From: Nonlabens dokdonensis
GTDB lineage: Bacteria; Bacteroidota; Bacteroidia; Flavobacteriales; Flavobacteriaceae
Assembly (NCBI RefSeq): GCF_002162835.1
Contig: NZ_MAAX01000108.1
Location: forward strand, 1 to 57,823
DNA length: 57,823 bases
Direction: 5' to 3'
The notes under the pieces are model-generated. The model made no database searches. It saw nothing but the letters and a program-made list of their open reading frames with translations, and was not told the origin of the DNA. Position numbers and translations under genes: made by a program. Shown in pieces: positions 19,938-28,405 of this stretch (positions within the stretch are counted from its first letter, which is position 1; each line of letters starts with the position of its first letter).

Positions 19938-20870
19938 TTAGAATTTGTAGTTCACACCTATCAAATAATAGGACTGCAATTCATTATCTACATTTTCAAA
20001 CGTAAAAGGGTCTGCCATAGGTGCTAAGTTGTTATTAGCAAAATTAAGCGCTTCTTGCTTGTTACCTCTTAAACCAAATTCAAAACCAATACCGATATTT
20101 TTCCATAGCGTATAACCAAAGGAGTTGATCCACGTATAGTTAGAAAGGTCACTACTTTCATAGCTGTAAAACATGGAGAGATTTGATTTAAAACTGATTT
20201 TACCTATGCTGCGTGTATAGTCTGCAACTACTTTTGCACCTAGAGAAGAGTTAAAGACTGTATCATCATCAGCAAATACAAAATTGTAGTTCAAAGGATG
20301 TACAACAACAACTAAGTTGTCTGTAGGCGTCCAAGTACCACCGACTCCAAGGTCTAAATAACCAGGATCATTAAAATTATTCAATAGAGTCGTGCGATAT
20401 TCTCCTAGAGCTGACACGGCTAACTTCTCATTCAAACGGTAACCATAAAGAGATGAAATATTGAAAACATCAGTAGCTTCCTGAAAACTATCATCATCAG
20501 TTGGGTCGTTTTTATCGTCAAATTTTACCCAACCTAAATTAATGTTTAATGAATTTCTCCAGAAGTACTTAGGTTGTTTCAAGTTTGCATAGGCATTTGC
20601 GATAAGAGCAATGTTTCCCGAAGAAACGTCTGCACTTCCTTGAGAATACCAGTTACTAAACTCAGATAAATTAACACCTACTGTACCGAAGGCACCTTTC
20701 TTCCATCCAGGAAGCGCATCAATTTTAGCCTGAATAGCATTTGCACGTGCTTGTATTTGTGCAATAGAATCTGTTTTAGTCTTTTTTAAAGCTTTTAATT
20801 CAGCCTCAGTTTGTGCCATTGCAATACTAGCAGTGAATAGTATCACAAGAGATAGTAATATTTTTTTCAT
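19938..20870 (-). CDS. DUF3078 secreted beta-barrel-like protein
   Basis: A 310-residue protein with a signal peptide (MKKILLSLVILFTASIAMAQ), a short charged helical stretch (AELKALKKTKTDSIAQIQARANAIQAKID), then a beta-rich body with GTVGVNLSEFSNWYSQGSADVSSGNIALIANAYANL and KYFWRNSLNINLGWVK. These are the hallmarks of the DUF3078 family found in Bacteroidota. The final residues QSYYLIGVNYKF end in an aromatic, as outer-membrane barrel proteins do. The function is unknown. It converges on the receptor gene and lies downstream of the SCO1 gene with about 100 bp between, so it is probably a separate unit. Confidence 0.88.
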   Translation of the reverse strand: MKKILLSLVILFTASIAMAQTEAELKALKKTKTDSIAQIQARANAIQAKIDALPGWKKGAFGTVGVNLSEFSNWYSQGSADVSSGNIALIANAYANLKQPKYFWRNSLNINLGWVKFDDKNDPTDDDSFQEATDVFNISSLYGYRLNEKLAVSALGEYRTTLLNNFNDPGYLDLGVGGTWTPTDNLVVVVHPLNYNFVFADDDTVFNSSLGAKVVADYTRSIGKISFKSNLSMFYSYESSDLSNYTWINSFGYTLWKNIGIGFEFGLRGNKQEALNFANNNLAPMADPFTFENVDNELQSYYLIGVNYKF

Positions 20871-20970
20871 AATAGAATTAATTAATGCAACAAAGGTAAT
20901 TAACCCTATTATAATCTAAGAAAGAATTAAAAAGTTAGCAATAATAACGATCAACAACCTTTTATTAAGA

Positions 20971-21657
20971 TCAATCGCGCTGTCTTTTATACATGTCTTT
21001 TAAAATGTAGATATCTTCGATGAGTTTTTCAACATCTTCTGCATCAGTACCATCATAGGAACGACTACGCAATCTTCCTTCTTTATCTACAAGCAGAAAG
21101 TTTTCTGTATGCACAAGTGCGTACTCGCCACCATATTTGTTTTCCTTAGCGGCAAGATATGATTTACGGGCAAGATCATAAATTTGCTTGCGATCGCCAG
21201 TGACCAAATTCCATTTGTGATCCAGCACACCTTTTTTCACTGCATACTTTTTTAAAACCTCTACAGAGTCTATTTCTGGTGTCACACTGTGAGAAAGAAT
21301 CATAACTTCTGGATCATCTTTAAACTCTTCTTGAACCAGCATCATATTCTTTGTCATAACAGGACAAATAGTAGGACAAGTAGTAAAAAAGAAATCTGCT
21401 ACATAAATTTTACCAGTGTAATCATCTTGCGTTATGGTATCACCATTTTGATTGACCAGCTCAAATGGAGCGATTTTATGGTATTTTTTGACAAAAAGCA
21501 TAGAGTCATCTACCAGCGATGGATCAAATTCATCTGGTTGTCTTATAGGCAAGGTTTTTTCTGGTGTAAGTGCATATTGAAATGATGCCAAAATACCACC
21601 ACACAAAATAACCATGAACAGAATACGCCATTTGTTTTTATCTAAGAATTGCAGCAT
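20971..21657 (-). CDS. SCO1/SenC-family copper-binding thioredoxin-like protein
   Basis: A 228-residue membrane-anchored protein (one hydrophobic segment, residues about 12-29) with a thioredoxin-like domain. The copper ligands appear as CxxxC in FFTTCPTICPVM and the downstream histidine in LVHTENFLLVD. SCO proteins deliver copper to the CuA site of cytochrome c oxidase. Cox genes are not in the window, so this is a lone copy. It diverges from the M1 peptidase gene; a candidate -7 box precedes it. Confidence 0.94.
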   Translation of the reverse strand: MLQFLDKNKWRILFMVILCGGILASFQYALTPEKTLPIRQPDEFDPSLVDDSMLFVKKYHKIAPFELVNQNGDTITQDDYTGKIYVADFFFTTCPTICPVMTKNMMLVQEEFKDDPEVMILSHSVTPEIDSVEVLKKYAVKKGVLDHKWNLVTGDRKQIYDLARKSYLAAKENKYGGEYALVHTENFLLVDKEGRLRSRSYDGTDAEDVEKLIEDIYILKDMYKRQRD

Positions 21658-21673
21658 TTGTGATACTTTTTTA

Positions 21674-21681
21674 CAAAATTA
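21674..21681 (-). promoter_or_regulatory. Candidate -7 box for the SCO1 gene
   Basis: Minus-strand TAATTTTG fits TAnnTTTG and is about 16 bp upstream of the ATG. No -33 TTTG is clear. Confidence 0.4.
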
Positions 21682-21751
21682 CGACCTAATTATCAGCTCG
21701 CATTATATTGGTGAAGCTTTCGTAACTTTCCTTACTAAAAATCGGTCGTAA

Positions 21752-23692
21752 ATGAAGTATTTCAAATGGTTGTTATTTGTGGGTTTTGTTCTCGCTTTCG
21801 CGAAAGCGGAATCTCAACAATCACCATCTTCACAACCAGGAGTGGACGCCTGTTTATTAAAAGCGGCGCTTATACAACCAGAAATGAGAACGGTGAATCA
21901 ATCTACAGCAAACTATGATTTGAAATATGTGCGTCTAGAATTAGACATTGATCCAGACGTAGCGCAAATCTCAGGAACTGTAACCTCTCATTTTGAAGCA
22001 GTAGGCGATATCGATGAGGTGATTTTTGATCTAGCATCTAATATGGCAGTTAGCCAGGTCACACAAAGAGGTGTTGCTCTTAATTTCAGAAATAACGGAA
22101 ATGACGAGCTGGTTATTGATCTACCTGCCATTCAAAGTAATGGAATTTTAGACAGCTTAAGTGTCACCTATAGTGGTAACCCAATATCTAGTGGTTTTGG
22201 GAGTTTTGCACAAACTACACATAACAATGCAGGAATTATATGGACACTTTCTGAGCCTTATGGAGCAAAAGCCTGGTGGCCATGCAAGCAAGACCTCAAC
22301 GATAAAATTGATGTGACTGAGGTCATTTTAAACACACCAGCGGGAAACACTGGTGTTTCTAACGGTCTTTTAATATCTGAAACCTCAACAACTACAGGAA
22401 AACGTTACCGATGGATGCATAAATACCCCATTCCAGCATACCTCATCGCTATCGCGGTTACTAACTATATAAAATATACAGATACAGTAGGTAGTGGCGC
22501 AACGGCTTTTCCTATAGATAATTATGTTTATCCAGAAGATCTTGTTACCGCGCAGGCAAGTACTGCCGTTACCGTTCCTATCATGAATTTCTTTGAAAGT
22601 AGCTTTGGACCGTATCCGTTTAGAAATGAAAAGTATGGTCATGCGCAATTCGGTTGGGGCGGCGGCATGGAGCATACGACTATTAGCTTCATGGGAAGTT
22701 TTAATCGTGGATTGATCGCTCACGAGTTAGGACACCAGTGGTTTGGCAACAAAGTGACATGCGGTAGCTGGCAAGATATATGGCTCAATGAGAGTTTTGC
22801 AACCTACCTGACAGGAATGACAGTAGAGCATTTAGACGGTGCTGCTGCTTTTAAAAACTGGCGCGTAAATGCAAATAATCGAGCAACAACTCCTACCAGC
22901 GGTAGTGTTTATGTAACCGCTCAAGACACATTGAATGTGGGACGCGTTTTTAATGATAATCTTTCTTACAACAAGGGAGCGATGGTATTGCATATGTTGC
23001 GCAAGAAAATAGGTGAGACGAACTTTAATCAGACACTTAGAGATTATCTTGATGATCCACAACTGGCATTTGATTACGCTGTAACTACCGACTTTAAGGC
23101 CATTGCCGAAAGTACGAGCGGCGAGAATTTGACCGAGTTTTTTAACGATTGGATCTATGGAGAAGGCTATCCAGAACACCATATTGAATGGAGGCAAGAA
23201 CCTAACGGTGTGAATATTGTTTACCAGCAGTTCACCAGCCATCCTTCGGTCAATTTGTTTGAAGTGCAACTTCCCATAAAAATTACTGGTATCAACGGTC
23301 AAGAGCAACACTTTATGTTGCCTATTGATAATAATAACGAGAACTTTAATGTGAGTATTCCTTTTATTGCTGCAACTATTGAGATCGATCCAGATGTAGA
23401 AACGATAAGTAAAAATAACAACACTACCTTAGGTACTAGTGCCGCTTTCGCGAAAGCGGAATTTCAAATAGCTCCTAATCCTGCACAAGATTCTTTTCAA
23501 ATAACTTCCTCAAATATAGAGGTGAATCAAGTTAAAATATTCGATTTAAATGGACGATTAATAGAGGAACACTTTCCTGAGCTTTCAAATTATTCTGACA
23601 TGATATTTTCAACTCCAAAAATGAGTGGTATGTACCTAATTCAACTTACTACTAGCAAGGGGATTTTTACAGAGAAGCTGGTCGTGTTGTAA
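21752..23692 (+). CDS. Secreted M1-family metallopeptidase with T9SS C-terminal tail
   Basis: A 646-residue aminopeptidase-like enzyme. The signal peptide ends near residue 20; an iterated palindrome (21793-21808) encodes LAFAKAE right at its cleavage region. The N-terminal beta domain of M1 enzymes follows (DIDPDVAQISGTVTSHF), then the substrate motif GGGMEHTT (replacing GAMEN) and the zinc site HELGHQWFGNKV (His324) with NESFA. The C-terminal ~80 residues (IAPNPAQDSFQI to FTEKLVVL) form a T9SS sorting domain, so the protein is exported and cell-surface bound or released. A second palindrome (23443-23458) encodes the linker SAAFAKAEF before this tail. No gene partner is obvious. Confidence 0.95.
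   Translation: MKYFKWLLFVGFVLAFAKAESQQSPSSQPGVDACLLKAALIQPEMRTVNQSTANYDLKYVRLELDIDPDVAQISGTVTSHFEAVGDIDEVIFDLASNMAVSQVTQRGVALNFRNNGNDELVIDLPAIQSNGILDSLSVTYSGNPISSGFGSFAQTTHNNAGIIWTLSEPYGAKAWWPCKQDLNDKIDVTEVILNTPAGNTGVSNGLLISETSTTTGKRYRWMHKYPIPAYLIAIAVTNYIKYTDTVGSGATAFPIDNYVYPEDLVTAQASTAVTVPIMNFFESSFGPYPFRNEKYGHAQFGWGGGMEHTTISFMGSFNRGLIAHELGHQWFGNKVTCGSWQDIWLNESFATYLTGMTVEHLDGAAAFKNWRVNANNRATTPTSGSVYVTAQDTLNVGRVFNDNLSYNKGAMVLHMLRKKIGETNFNQTLRDYLDDPQLAFDYAVTTDFKAIAESTSGENLTEFFNDWIYGEGYPEHHIEWRQEPNGVNIVYQQFTSHPSVNLFEVQLPIKITGINGQEQHFMLPIDNNNENFNVSIPFIAATIEIDPDVETISKNNNTTLGTSAAFAKAEFQIAPNPAQDSFQITSSNIEVNQVKIFDLNGRLIEEHFPELSNYSDMIFSTPKMSGMYLIQLTTSKGIFTEKLVVL
21793..21808. repeat. Iterated palindrome in M1 peptidase signal peptide
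   Basis: Exact 16-bp copy encoding AFAKAE at the signal peptide cleavage region. Confidence 0.95.
23443..23458. repeat. Iterated palindrome in M1 peptidase linker
   Basis: Exact 16-bp copy encoding AFAKAE between the catalytic region and the T9SS tail; second copy in the same gene. Confidence 0.95.
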
Positions 23693-23729
23693 AACTCTTA
23701 ACCTATTATGCAAACTGTCGTGAATGACC

Positions 23730-23737
23730 TATTTTTG
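23730..23737 (+). promoter_or_regulatory. Candidate -7 box for rseP
   Basis: TATTTTTG fits TAnnTTTG and lies 21 bp before the rseP ATG. No -33 TTTG is clear. Confidence 0.45.
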
Positions 23738-23758
23738 CGACTCTTAAAATAAACACAT

Positions 23759-25135
23759 ATGCACCCTACGGTTGTTCTAATTATAAATTTCTTAATGAGT
23801 CTTTCCTTGCTTATTGTTCTTCATGAGCTGGGGCATTTTATACCTGCTAGACTTTTTAAAACACGAGTGGAAAAATTTTATCTATTCTTTGATATAAAAT
23901 ATTCTCTTTTCAAAAAGAAAATAGGAGAAACCGTTTACGGTATAGGATGGTTACCGCTAGGTGGTTATGTGAAGATCTCTGGAATGATCGATGAGAGCAT
24001 GGATAAAGAACAAATGGCTCAAGAACCTAAAGAATGGGAATTTAGATCTAAACCAGCATGGCAGCGCTTGATTATTATGTTAGGTGGTGTGATTGTAAAT
24101 GTAGTTCTAGGTTTTGTGATTTACATAGGTCTTATTGCCTATAACGGTACCAATGAAGCAAACGGTGCCGACTTTAAATACGGTTTTGGATTTCCAGAAA
24201 CATTAGAAGATGTAGGTTTTAGAAAAGGAGATCAAATATTGCTAATAGATCAAGACACTATAGATTTTGCTCCATCATTAAATCAAAAACTTATATTTAG
24301 AGACATTGAAACTGTAACTGTTTTAAGAAATGGTGAGCAAGTAGAAGTTACAATTCCTGAAGATATAGGCAGCAAGATGTTTGAGGCTGGAGTTTCCACT
24401 TCATTAGAAGCTCGAGTACCATTTACTGTAGATTCTGTAGCTGTAGATTCTAAAGCATATAAAATAGGTGTTAAAGATGGTTCTAAAATTATCTCTGTAG
24501 CTGGATACCCTATTGAATATAATACAGACTATAGTTATGCGATGAATCATAAAGTGAAGCATGAAGAACCGTTTGAAGTGGTATGGGAATACAATGGCGA
24601 GCGTTACAATAAAGAAGTTACTTTTTCTACCATTGAAAAGAAGTCATTCTTTTTCTTTACCAAAGAAGTGGACGAGCCTAAGGTTTTAGGAATTATCAAA
24701 AAGCCTACTGAGAAGGAGTATGCGCAGGTTACTCGCAAACAATACTCTTTTTCTGAAAGTATTTCTGCAGGTATTTCAAGAGGCTACTGGACCATGCACG
24801 ACTACATCGTTCAGTTTAAGTATGTTTTTACGGCAAAAGGTGCGAGCCAGCTGGGTGGTTTCGGTACGATTGCAAAGTTATATCCAGATACTTTTGACTG
24901 GACAGCTTTCTGGGCAACTACGGCTTTTATCTCTTTTATTCTAGCGATTATGAATATCCTGCCTATTCCAGCTTTGGATGGTGGACACGTTATGTTTTTG
25001 CTATATGAAATCATTACTGGTCGTAAACCAGGAGATAAATTCTTAGAACGTGCACAGATTATAGGAATAGTAATATTGTTATCACTGATGCTCTATGCAA
25101 ATGGAAACGACTTATTTAAAGCCCTATTCGGATAA
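23759..25135 (+). CDS. rseP: Site-2 protease (RIP metalloprotease) RseP
   Basis: A 458-residue intramembrane zinc protease. The HExxH motif is in VLHELGHFIPARLF (His22), and the third ligand is in NILPIPALDGGHV near the C-terminus. PDZ-like regions lie between (about 140-320). RseP cuts anti-sigma factors inside the membrane during envelope stress. The gene starts 66 bp after the M1 peptidase gene and is followed by tRNA-Asn. Confidence 0.95.
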   Translation: MHPTVVLIINFLMSLSLLIVLHELGHFIPARLFKTRVEKFYLFFDIKYSLFKKKIGETVYGIGWLPLGGYVKISGMIDESMDKEQMAQEPKEWEFRSKPAWQRLIIMLGGVIVNVVLGFVIYIGLIAYNGTNEANGADFKYGFGFPETLEDVGFRKGDQILLIDQDTIDFAPSLNQKLIFRDIETVTVLRNGEQVEVTIPEDIGSKMFEAGVSTSLEARVPFTVDSVAVDSKAYKIGVKDGSKIISVAGYPIEYNTDYSYAMNHKVKHEEPFEVVWEYNGERYNKEVTFSTIEKKSFFFFTKEVDEPKVLGIIKKPTEKEYAQVTRKQYSFSESISAGISRGYWTMHDYIVQFKYVFTAKGASQLGGFGTIAKLYPDTFDWTAFWATTAFISFILAIMNILPIPALDGGHVMFLLYEIITGRKPGDKFLERAQIIGIVILLSLMLYANGNDLFKALFG

Positions 25136-25170
25136 TTTATGATTTTTAAGTAATATTTTTCTCTTAAAAG

Positions 25171-25201
25171 TTTGCCATAAATAAAAAACGTATTAAATTT
25201 G
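25171..25201 (+). promoter_or_regulatory. Bacteroidota sigma-A promoter of tRNA-Asn
   Basis: TTTG (25171-25174), a 19-bp spacer, then TAAATTTG (25194-25201): an exact match to the Bacteroidota TTTG-N19-TAnnTTTG pattern, about 41 bp before the tRNA. Confidence 0.85.
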
Positions 25202-25242
25202 CCATCGCTTAAGCAAATAGCTTGAGTTTGTGTATATCACAG

Positions 25243-25316
25243 TCCTCTTTAGCTCAGTTGGTTAGAGCATCTGACTGTTAATCAGAGGGTCCTTGGTTCG
25301 AGCCCAAGAAGAGGAG
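25243..25316 (+). tRNA. tRNA-Asn (GTT)
   Basis: The acceptor arms TCCTCTT and AAGAGGA pair fully, the anticodon stem is TCTGA/TCAGA with loop CTGTTAA (anticodon GTT), and the T stem is CTTGG/CCAAG with TTCGAGC loop. The discriminator base is G, as for tRNA-Asn. CCA is not encoded. A terminator and a strong promoter flank it, so it is a single-gene unit. Confidence 0.96.
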
Positions 25317-25319
25317 CAT

Positions 25320-25349
25320 AATCCCAATCAGCAATGGTTGGGATTTTTT
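25320..25349 (+). terminator. Terminator after tRNA-Asn
   Basis: Stem AATCCCAATC with GGTTGGGATT followed by a T run, right behind the tRNA. Confidence 0.85.
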
Positions 25350-25377
25350 ATGCTCGATAATGTTTCAAATTGAACCG

Positions 25378-26025
25378 TTACTTCAAATAATCTAGAAACA
25401 CCTCTCGATCCATCTCTGCGCCACCTAAGCTTGCTAGATGATCGTTATAAACTTGTGCATCTATTAGATGGTAATCGAGTTGCTGTAACTTCTCTACCAG
25501 ATGCATAAAAGCTATTTTACTGGCATCAGTGGCTAGCGAAAACATGCTTTCTCCACAAAATATTTTTTTATCAGGAATATCAATACCGTATAATCCTCCG
25601 ACCAATTCATTGTCTTTAAAAATCTCTACACTTTTTGCATGATCTAATTCATGAAGCTTTGAATAGGCATCAAGCATATCCTTATTAATCCAGGTACCAT
25701 CTTGATCGTTGCGTTTTACCATGCCACAATGTTTCATCACATCAGTAAAACAAGTATTTTCTCTTATCTCATAACCTCGGTTGCGTTTGCTTTGCCTCAT
25801 GGATTTAGTTATACGCATAGGTCGGTCAGATTTCAAATCAAACACCATACGAGGATCTGGACTCCACCAGCAAATAGGCTCTCCATCATTGTACCAAGGA
25901 AAATAGCCTGAATTATAAGCCAGTAACAACCGTTCAACACTTAAATCACCACCTATGGCAGCAAGTCCATGATCTGGAGTAACGTTAGGGTCAGGAAAAA
26001 ACAAAGACTCGTCTAGTAAATACAA
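25378..26025 (-). CDS. aat: Leucyl/phenylalanyl-tRNA-protein transferase
   Basis: Aat adds Leu or Phe from tRNA to N-terminal Lys or Arg of proteins, marking them for ClpAP through the N-end rule. The 215 residues carry the family core NSGYFPWYNDGEPICWWSPDPRMVFDL, with TWINKDMLDAYSKLHELDHAKSVE and GGLYGIDIPDKKIFCGESMF, ending with the conserved region LIDAQVYNDHLASLGG. It is a lone gene facing the tRNA-Asn. Confidence 0.96.
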   Translation of the reverse strand: MYLLDESLFFPDPNVTPDHGLAAIGGDLSVERLLLAYNSGYFPWYNDGEPICWWSPDPRMVFDLKSDRPMRITKSMRQSKRNRGYEIRENTCFTDVMKHCGMVKRNDQDGTWINKDMLDAYSKLHELDHAKSVEIFKDNELVGGLYGIDIPDKKIFCGESMFSLATDASKIAFMHLVEKLQQLDYHLIDAQVYNDHLASLGGAEMDREVFLDYLK

Positions 26026-26150
26026 GAGAAATAGTAGATTATGTTTGGAAAAGCCCTCAAAATTAACAATATTTGAATGGTCTTCAAATTTAAATTTATT
26101 TCATCATTGCTTTTTTTGAGTTTGTTTGAGGACCAACCTATTGAAAACGA

Positions 26151-26181
26151 AATCCCGATCTTGAGAAAGTCGGGATTTTTA
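26151..26181 (+). terminator. Orphan terminator between aat and GNAT gene
   Basis: Stem AATCCCGA with TCGGGATT, 11-nt loop, followed by T-rich sequence on the plus strand. There is no plus-strand gene upstream within 125 bp, so it could end an unrecognised small RNA, or serve the GNAT gene on the minus strand. Confidence 0.65.
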
Positions 26182-26232
26182 TTTTAAGAACTCTTATCAA
26201 AACAAAGGTGCCTTAAAGACACTAAAGTAATA

Positions 26233-26682
26233 TTACCATTCTTTGCCAAAGCATTTACTATTCTCTACATTCAAATACGGTCCATAACAAGGAATCAATT
26301 TGTAGCCATTTTTCTCGTAAAGAGCAATCGCTTCAGCCTGGCGTATTCCAGTTTCTAAAACACACTTTTTATAATCCAACTCAAGAGACCAACTTTCTAG
26401 TTCTGTAAGAATTTGTGATGCGATTCCTTTACCTCGATAATCAACTAAAGTAAACATGCGTTTCACTTCCATGGTTTCTTTATCAAATGGTCGTAGTGCG
26501 CCACAACCTACTGCAACCTCGTTTAAATAGGCAACTATTACATACTGTAATCCTTCAATTTTATTAAACTGGTTATAGAAATCATGCTCGTCACCATCCG
26601 TCACAGCTAGAAAAGCATCGAGATCTTTCACCAGTTGCTGGAAATCTTTGTTTTGTGATGTGACGCGTTTGAGTTGAAGCAT
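26233..26682 (-). CDS. GNAT-family N-acetyltransferase
   Basis: A 149-residue GNAT enzyme. The acetyl-CoA loop region is VKRMFTLVDYRGKGIASQILTELE (Arg/Gln-x-x-Gly-x-Gly/Ala type), and the fold is completed by CVLETGIRQAEAIALYEKNGYKLIPCYGPY. The acceptor substrate is not evident. It is a single gene with a terminator behind it. Confidence 0.9.
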   Translation of the reverse strand: MLQLKRVTSQNKDFQQLVKDLDAFLAVTDGDEHDFYNQFNKIEGLQYVIVAYLNEVAVGCGALRPFDKETMEVKRMFTLVDYRGKGIASQILTELESWSLELDYKKCVLETGIRQAEAIALYEKNGYKLIPCYGPYLNVENSKCFGKEW

Positions 26683-26714
26683 GTTTAAAAAGTTACTGTT
26701 TTCTAGTTATCAAA

Positions 26715-26740
26715 AAAGCAGCAAGAAAACTTGCTGCTTT
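26715..26740 (-). terminator. Terminator after DUF3127/flavin reductase genes
   Basis: Perfect 11-bp stem AAAGCAGCAAG with CTTGCTGCTTT, 4-nt loop, then T run on the minus strand, ending the transcript that starts upstream at 28044. Confidence 0.85.
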
Positions 26741-26751
26741 AAATATTCATC

Positions 26752-26780
26752 TTTGTCAGTCTGAGCTTGTCGAAGACGAG
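26752..26780. repeat. Short dispersed repeat (GTCAGTCTGAGC...GTCGAAGAC)
   Basis: TCTGAGCTTGTCGAAGAC is of a type often seen scattered between genes in Bacteroidota; recognised by pattern memory, not by a search. Only one copy is in this window. Confidence 0.5.
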
Positions 26781-26814
26781 TTAGTAACTAACAATTCTTT
26801 ACTAAAAAATATTC

Positions 26815-27189
26815 CTAGAAAGGCAAATCATCATGATCTTCATTCTTTGAGTTAGAAACTGGTTCATACTCATCAAATGGTGGTACTTCTGGAGCTCCAG
26901 CTGGTGCGCTTGCACCTACTTTTTCAATTCTCCATCCTGCGATAGAGTTAAAGTATTTCGTCTCTCCTTGTGGAGATTGCCACTCACGACCTCTTAAGTT
27001 GATTCCTATTTTTACAGGTTCGCCTACGTTGAATGCATCAAGCAAGCTCGTTTTATCCTGTACAAACTCGATCATCAAGTGCTGCGGATACTGCTCTTCA
27101 GTAGTTACAACAAGCTCGCGTTTCTGGAAACCGTTTGCTCCGTAAGTTTTCGTTTCTCCTATTAGTTTAATTTTTCCTTGTACTTCCAT
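26815..27189 (-). CDS. DUF3127 OB-fold protein with SSB-like acidic tip
   Basis: A 124-residue DUF3127 protein: a compact beta domain (1-90: QGKIKLIGETKTYGANGFQKRELVVTTEEQ, LRGREWQSPQGETKYFNSIAGWRIEK) and an acidic disordered tail ending DHDDLPF. That tail resembles the SSB C-terminal tip (DDDIPF) that binds DNA-repair partners, so a single-stranded-DNA-binding or related role is inferred. It lies 3 bp from the flavin reductase gene, which is an unrelated enzyme, so co-transcription says little about function. Confidence 0.85.
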   Translation of the reverse strand: MEVQGKIKLIGETKTYGANGFQKRELVVTTEEQYPQHLMIEFVQDKTSLLDAFNVGEPVKIGINLRGREWQSPQGETKYFNSIAGWRIEKVGASAPAGAPEVPPFDEYEPVSNSKNEDHDDLPF

Positions 27190-27192
27190 AGT

Positions 27193-28044
27193 CTATAATA
27201 ATAAATAATTCCACGCATTCAGGATTTCTCCTCTTGCGATGAGCTCTTTTGCTCCGTTATGTTTATCTGTTGTAGAGAGGTTGAATAATTGTTCCGCTTT
27301 CGCGAAAGCTAACACTTCTTCCTTCTCTGGGATCTTTTCAATATTTCCTAACTTACCAAGATCATTTCCTGTAAGTATATCGCTATTTCTAGCATGTTCT
27401 GGTAACGCATCAACGCCTACACCTAATGTAGATAGCGGCTTTGCTACCTCAAACATCGCATCTTTAGAGCGACAATACCAGTTGCCACCCATTCTTGCTA
27501 CCGTATCAATTTTAAAGGGATCGATCTTATGATCAGCATCAAGAACCTTGTCATTTACATGAACCATAACCACTTCACAAATGATGAGGTTACCAGCGCC
27601 ACCTTCCTGACCCAGCTCTACGATATCTTTTACTTTACATTCAAATTGAACTGGACTTTCTCCTACTCTTGGCGGTGCGACGATGTCACTTGCTATCGCA
27701 GTAAGACCAGCTTTTTCAAACTCATTCACACCTTCGGCATACTCAGTGCTTGACAAAGACATTTGTTGAACGATGTCGTAATTTACTATATTGATAACCA
27801 CTTCTCCAGTAGCTTTTGCATTCAATAAAGTATGCTTTACCGTATTATTTCTCACACGTCGAGCAGGAGAAAATATCATCACTGGCGGATTTGCACTAAA
27901 CACATTAAAAAAAGAGTATGGCGATAAATTCACCTTTCCATTCTCATCTATTGTACTAGCAAAAGCGATAGGACGCGGCTGCACCGCTCCTAGCATAATA
28001 CTGTGAAGTTGAGCCGTTTCTATGTCTTTAGGATTGAGTTTCAA
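27193..28044 (-). CDS. Flavin reductase-like FMN-binding split-barrel protein
   Basis: A 283-residue protein of the flavin reductase/FMN-binding split-barrel family. The core is about residues 1-200, with AVQPRPIAFASTIDENGKVNLSPYSFFNVFSANPPVMIFSPARR and VEFECKVKD-type strand VQFECKVKDIVEL. A C-terminal region of about 80 residues follows. A palindrome copy with one mismatch (27295-27310) encodes LAFAKAEQL. It shares a transcript with the DUF3127 gene. The physiological substrate is unknown. Confidence 0.88.
   Translation of the reverse strand: MKLNPKDIETAQLHSIMLGAVQPRPIAFASTIDENGKVNLSPYSFFNVFSANPPVMIFSPARRVRNNTVKHTLLNAKATGEVVINIVNYDIVQQMSLSSTEYAEGVNEFEKAGLTAIASDIVAPPRVGESPVQFECKVKDIVELGQEGGAGNLIICEVVMVHVNDKVLDADHKIDPFKIDTVARMGGNWYCRSKDAMFEVAKPLSTLGVGVDALPEHARNSDILTGNDLGKLGNIEKIPEKEEVLAFAKAEQLFNLSTTDKHNGAKELIARGEILNAWNYLLL
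27295..27310. repeat. Iterated palindrome, 1 mismatch, in flavin reductase gene
   Basis: Only the last base differs (T for G). In the gene frame it encodes AFAKAE. Confidence 0.9.
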
Positions 28045-28405
28045 GCTGTGATTTTAGTAAGTTACAAAGGTAAGATTTTAATTGAGAAGTTGAGAATGCT
28101 GCTGTCGTAAAATCTGTAATGAAGATTCCGCACTCAATGCAGGATTTGCTAGAATCTCTCTCGTGATCAATTTCTAAGCGCTCACTAGATATCAAAATAA
28201 AAACTCCTTTCCTTAAAAAAGGAAAGGTGGATTTGACTCGGTAGAGGCAAAGACGGAAAGGTTTTGCAGTGCTGGAATATATATCTAAACCTATCATTTT
28301 TAAAATCAGTCCTCAATTAGTTGGTGATTTTTCCATCTTCAAGTTCAATTTCTATTTCATCTTCATTTTGTTTAACTTTCCCATCTTCCATAAAACCTCC
28401 AAACC
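28045..28405. repeat. Repeat-rich spacer upstream of M28 peptidase
   Basis: The 361-bp spacer holds a short hairpin repeat at 28125-28146 (ATTCCGCA ... TGCAGGAT, the same family as 44634-44654), a longer hairpin element with perfect arms CCTTTCCTT/AAGGAAAGG at 28206-28227, followed by conserved AAAGGTTTTGCAGTGCTGG. An 89-codon ORF runs across it but only translates these repeats. A tiny ORF (28317-28391) is noted separately. Confidence 0.75.
28317..28391 (-). CDS. Possible micro-ORF (24 aa)
   Basis: Minus-strand ORF MEDGKVKQNEDEIEIELEDG plus KITN, with a strong GGAGG four bases before the ATG, unusual for this phylum. The sequence EDGK occurs twice. It is acidic. It lies divergent to the M28 gene, 14 bp from its ATG. 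It may be a real peptide or chance; no homology known. Confidence 0.25.
   Translation of the reverse strand: MEDGKVKQNEDEIEIELEDGKITN

Noticed and set aside
28028-28297. 89-codon minus-strand ORF upstream of the flavin reductase gene
   Set aside because: It translates repeat hairpins and overlaps the real gene's start; no protein-like features.
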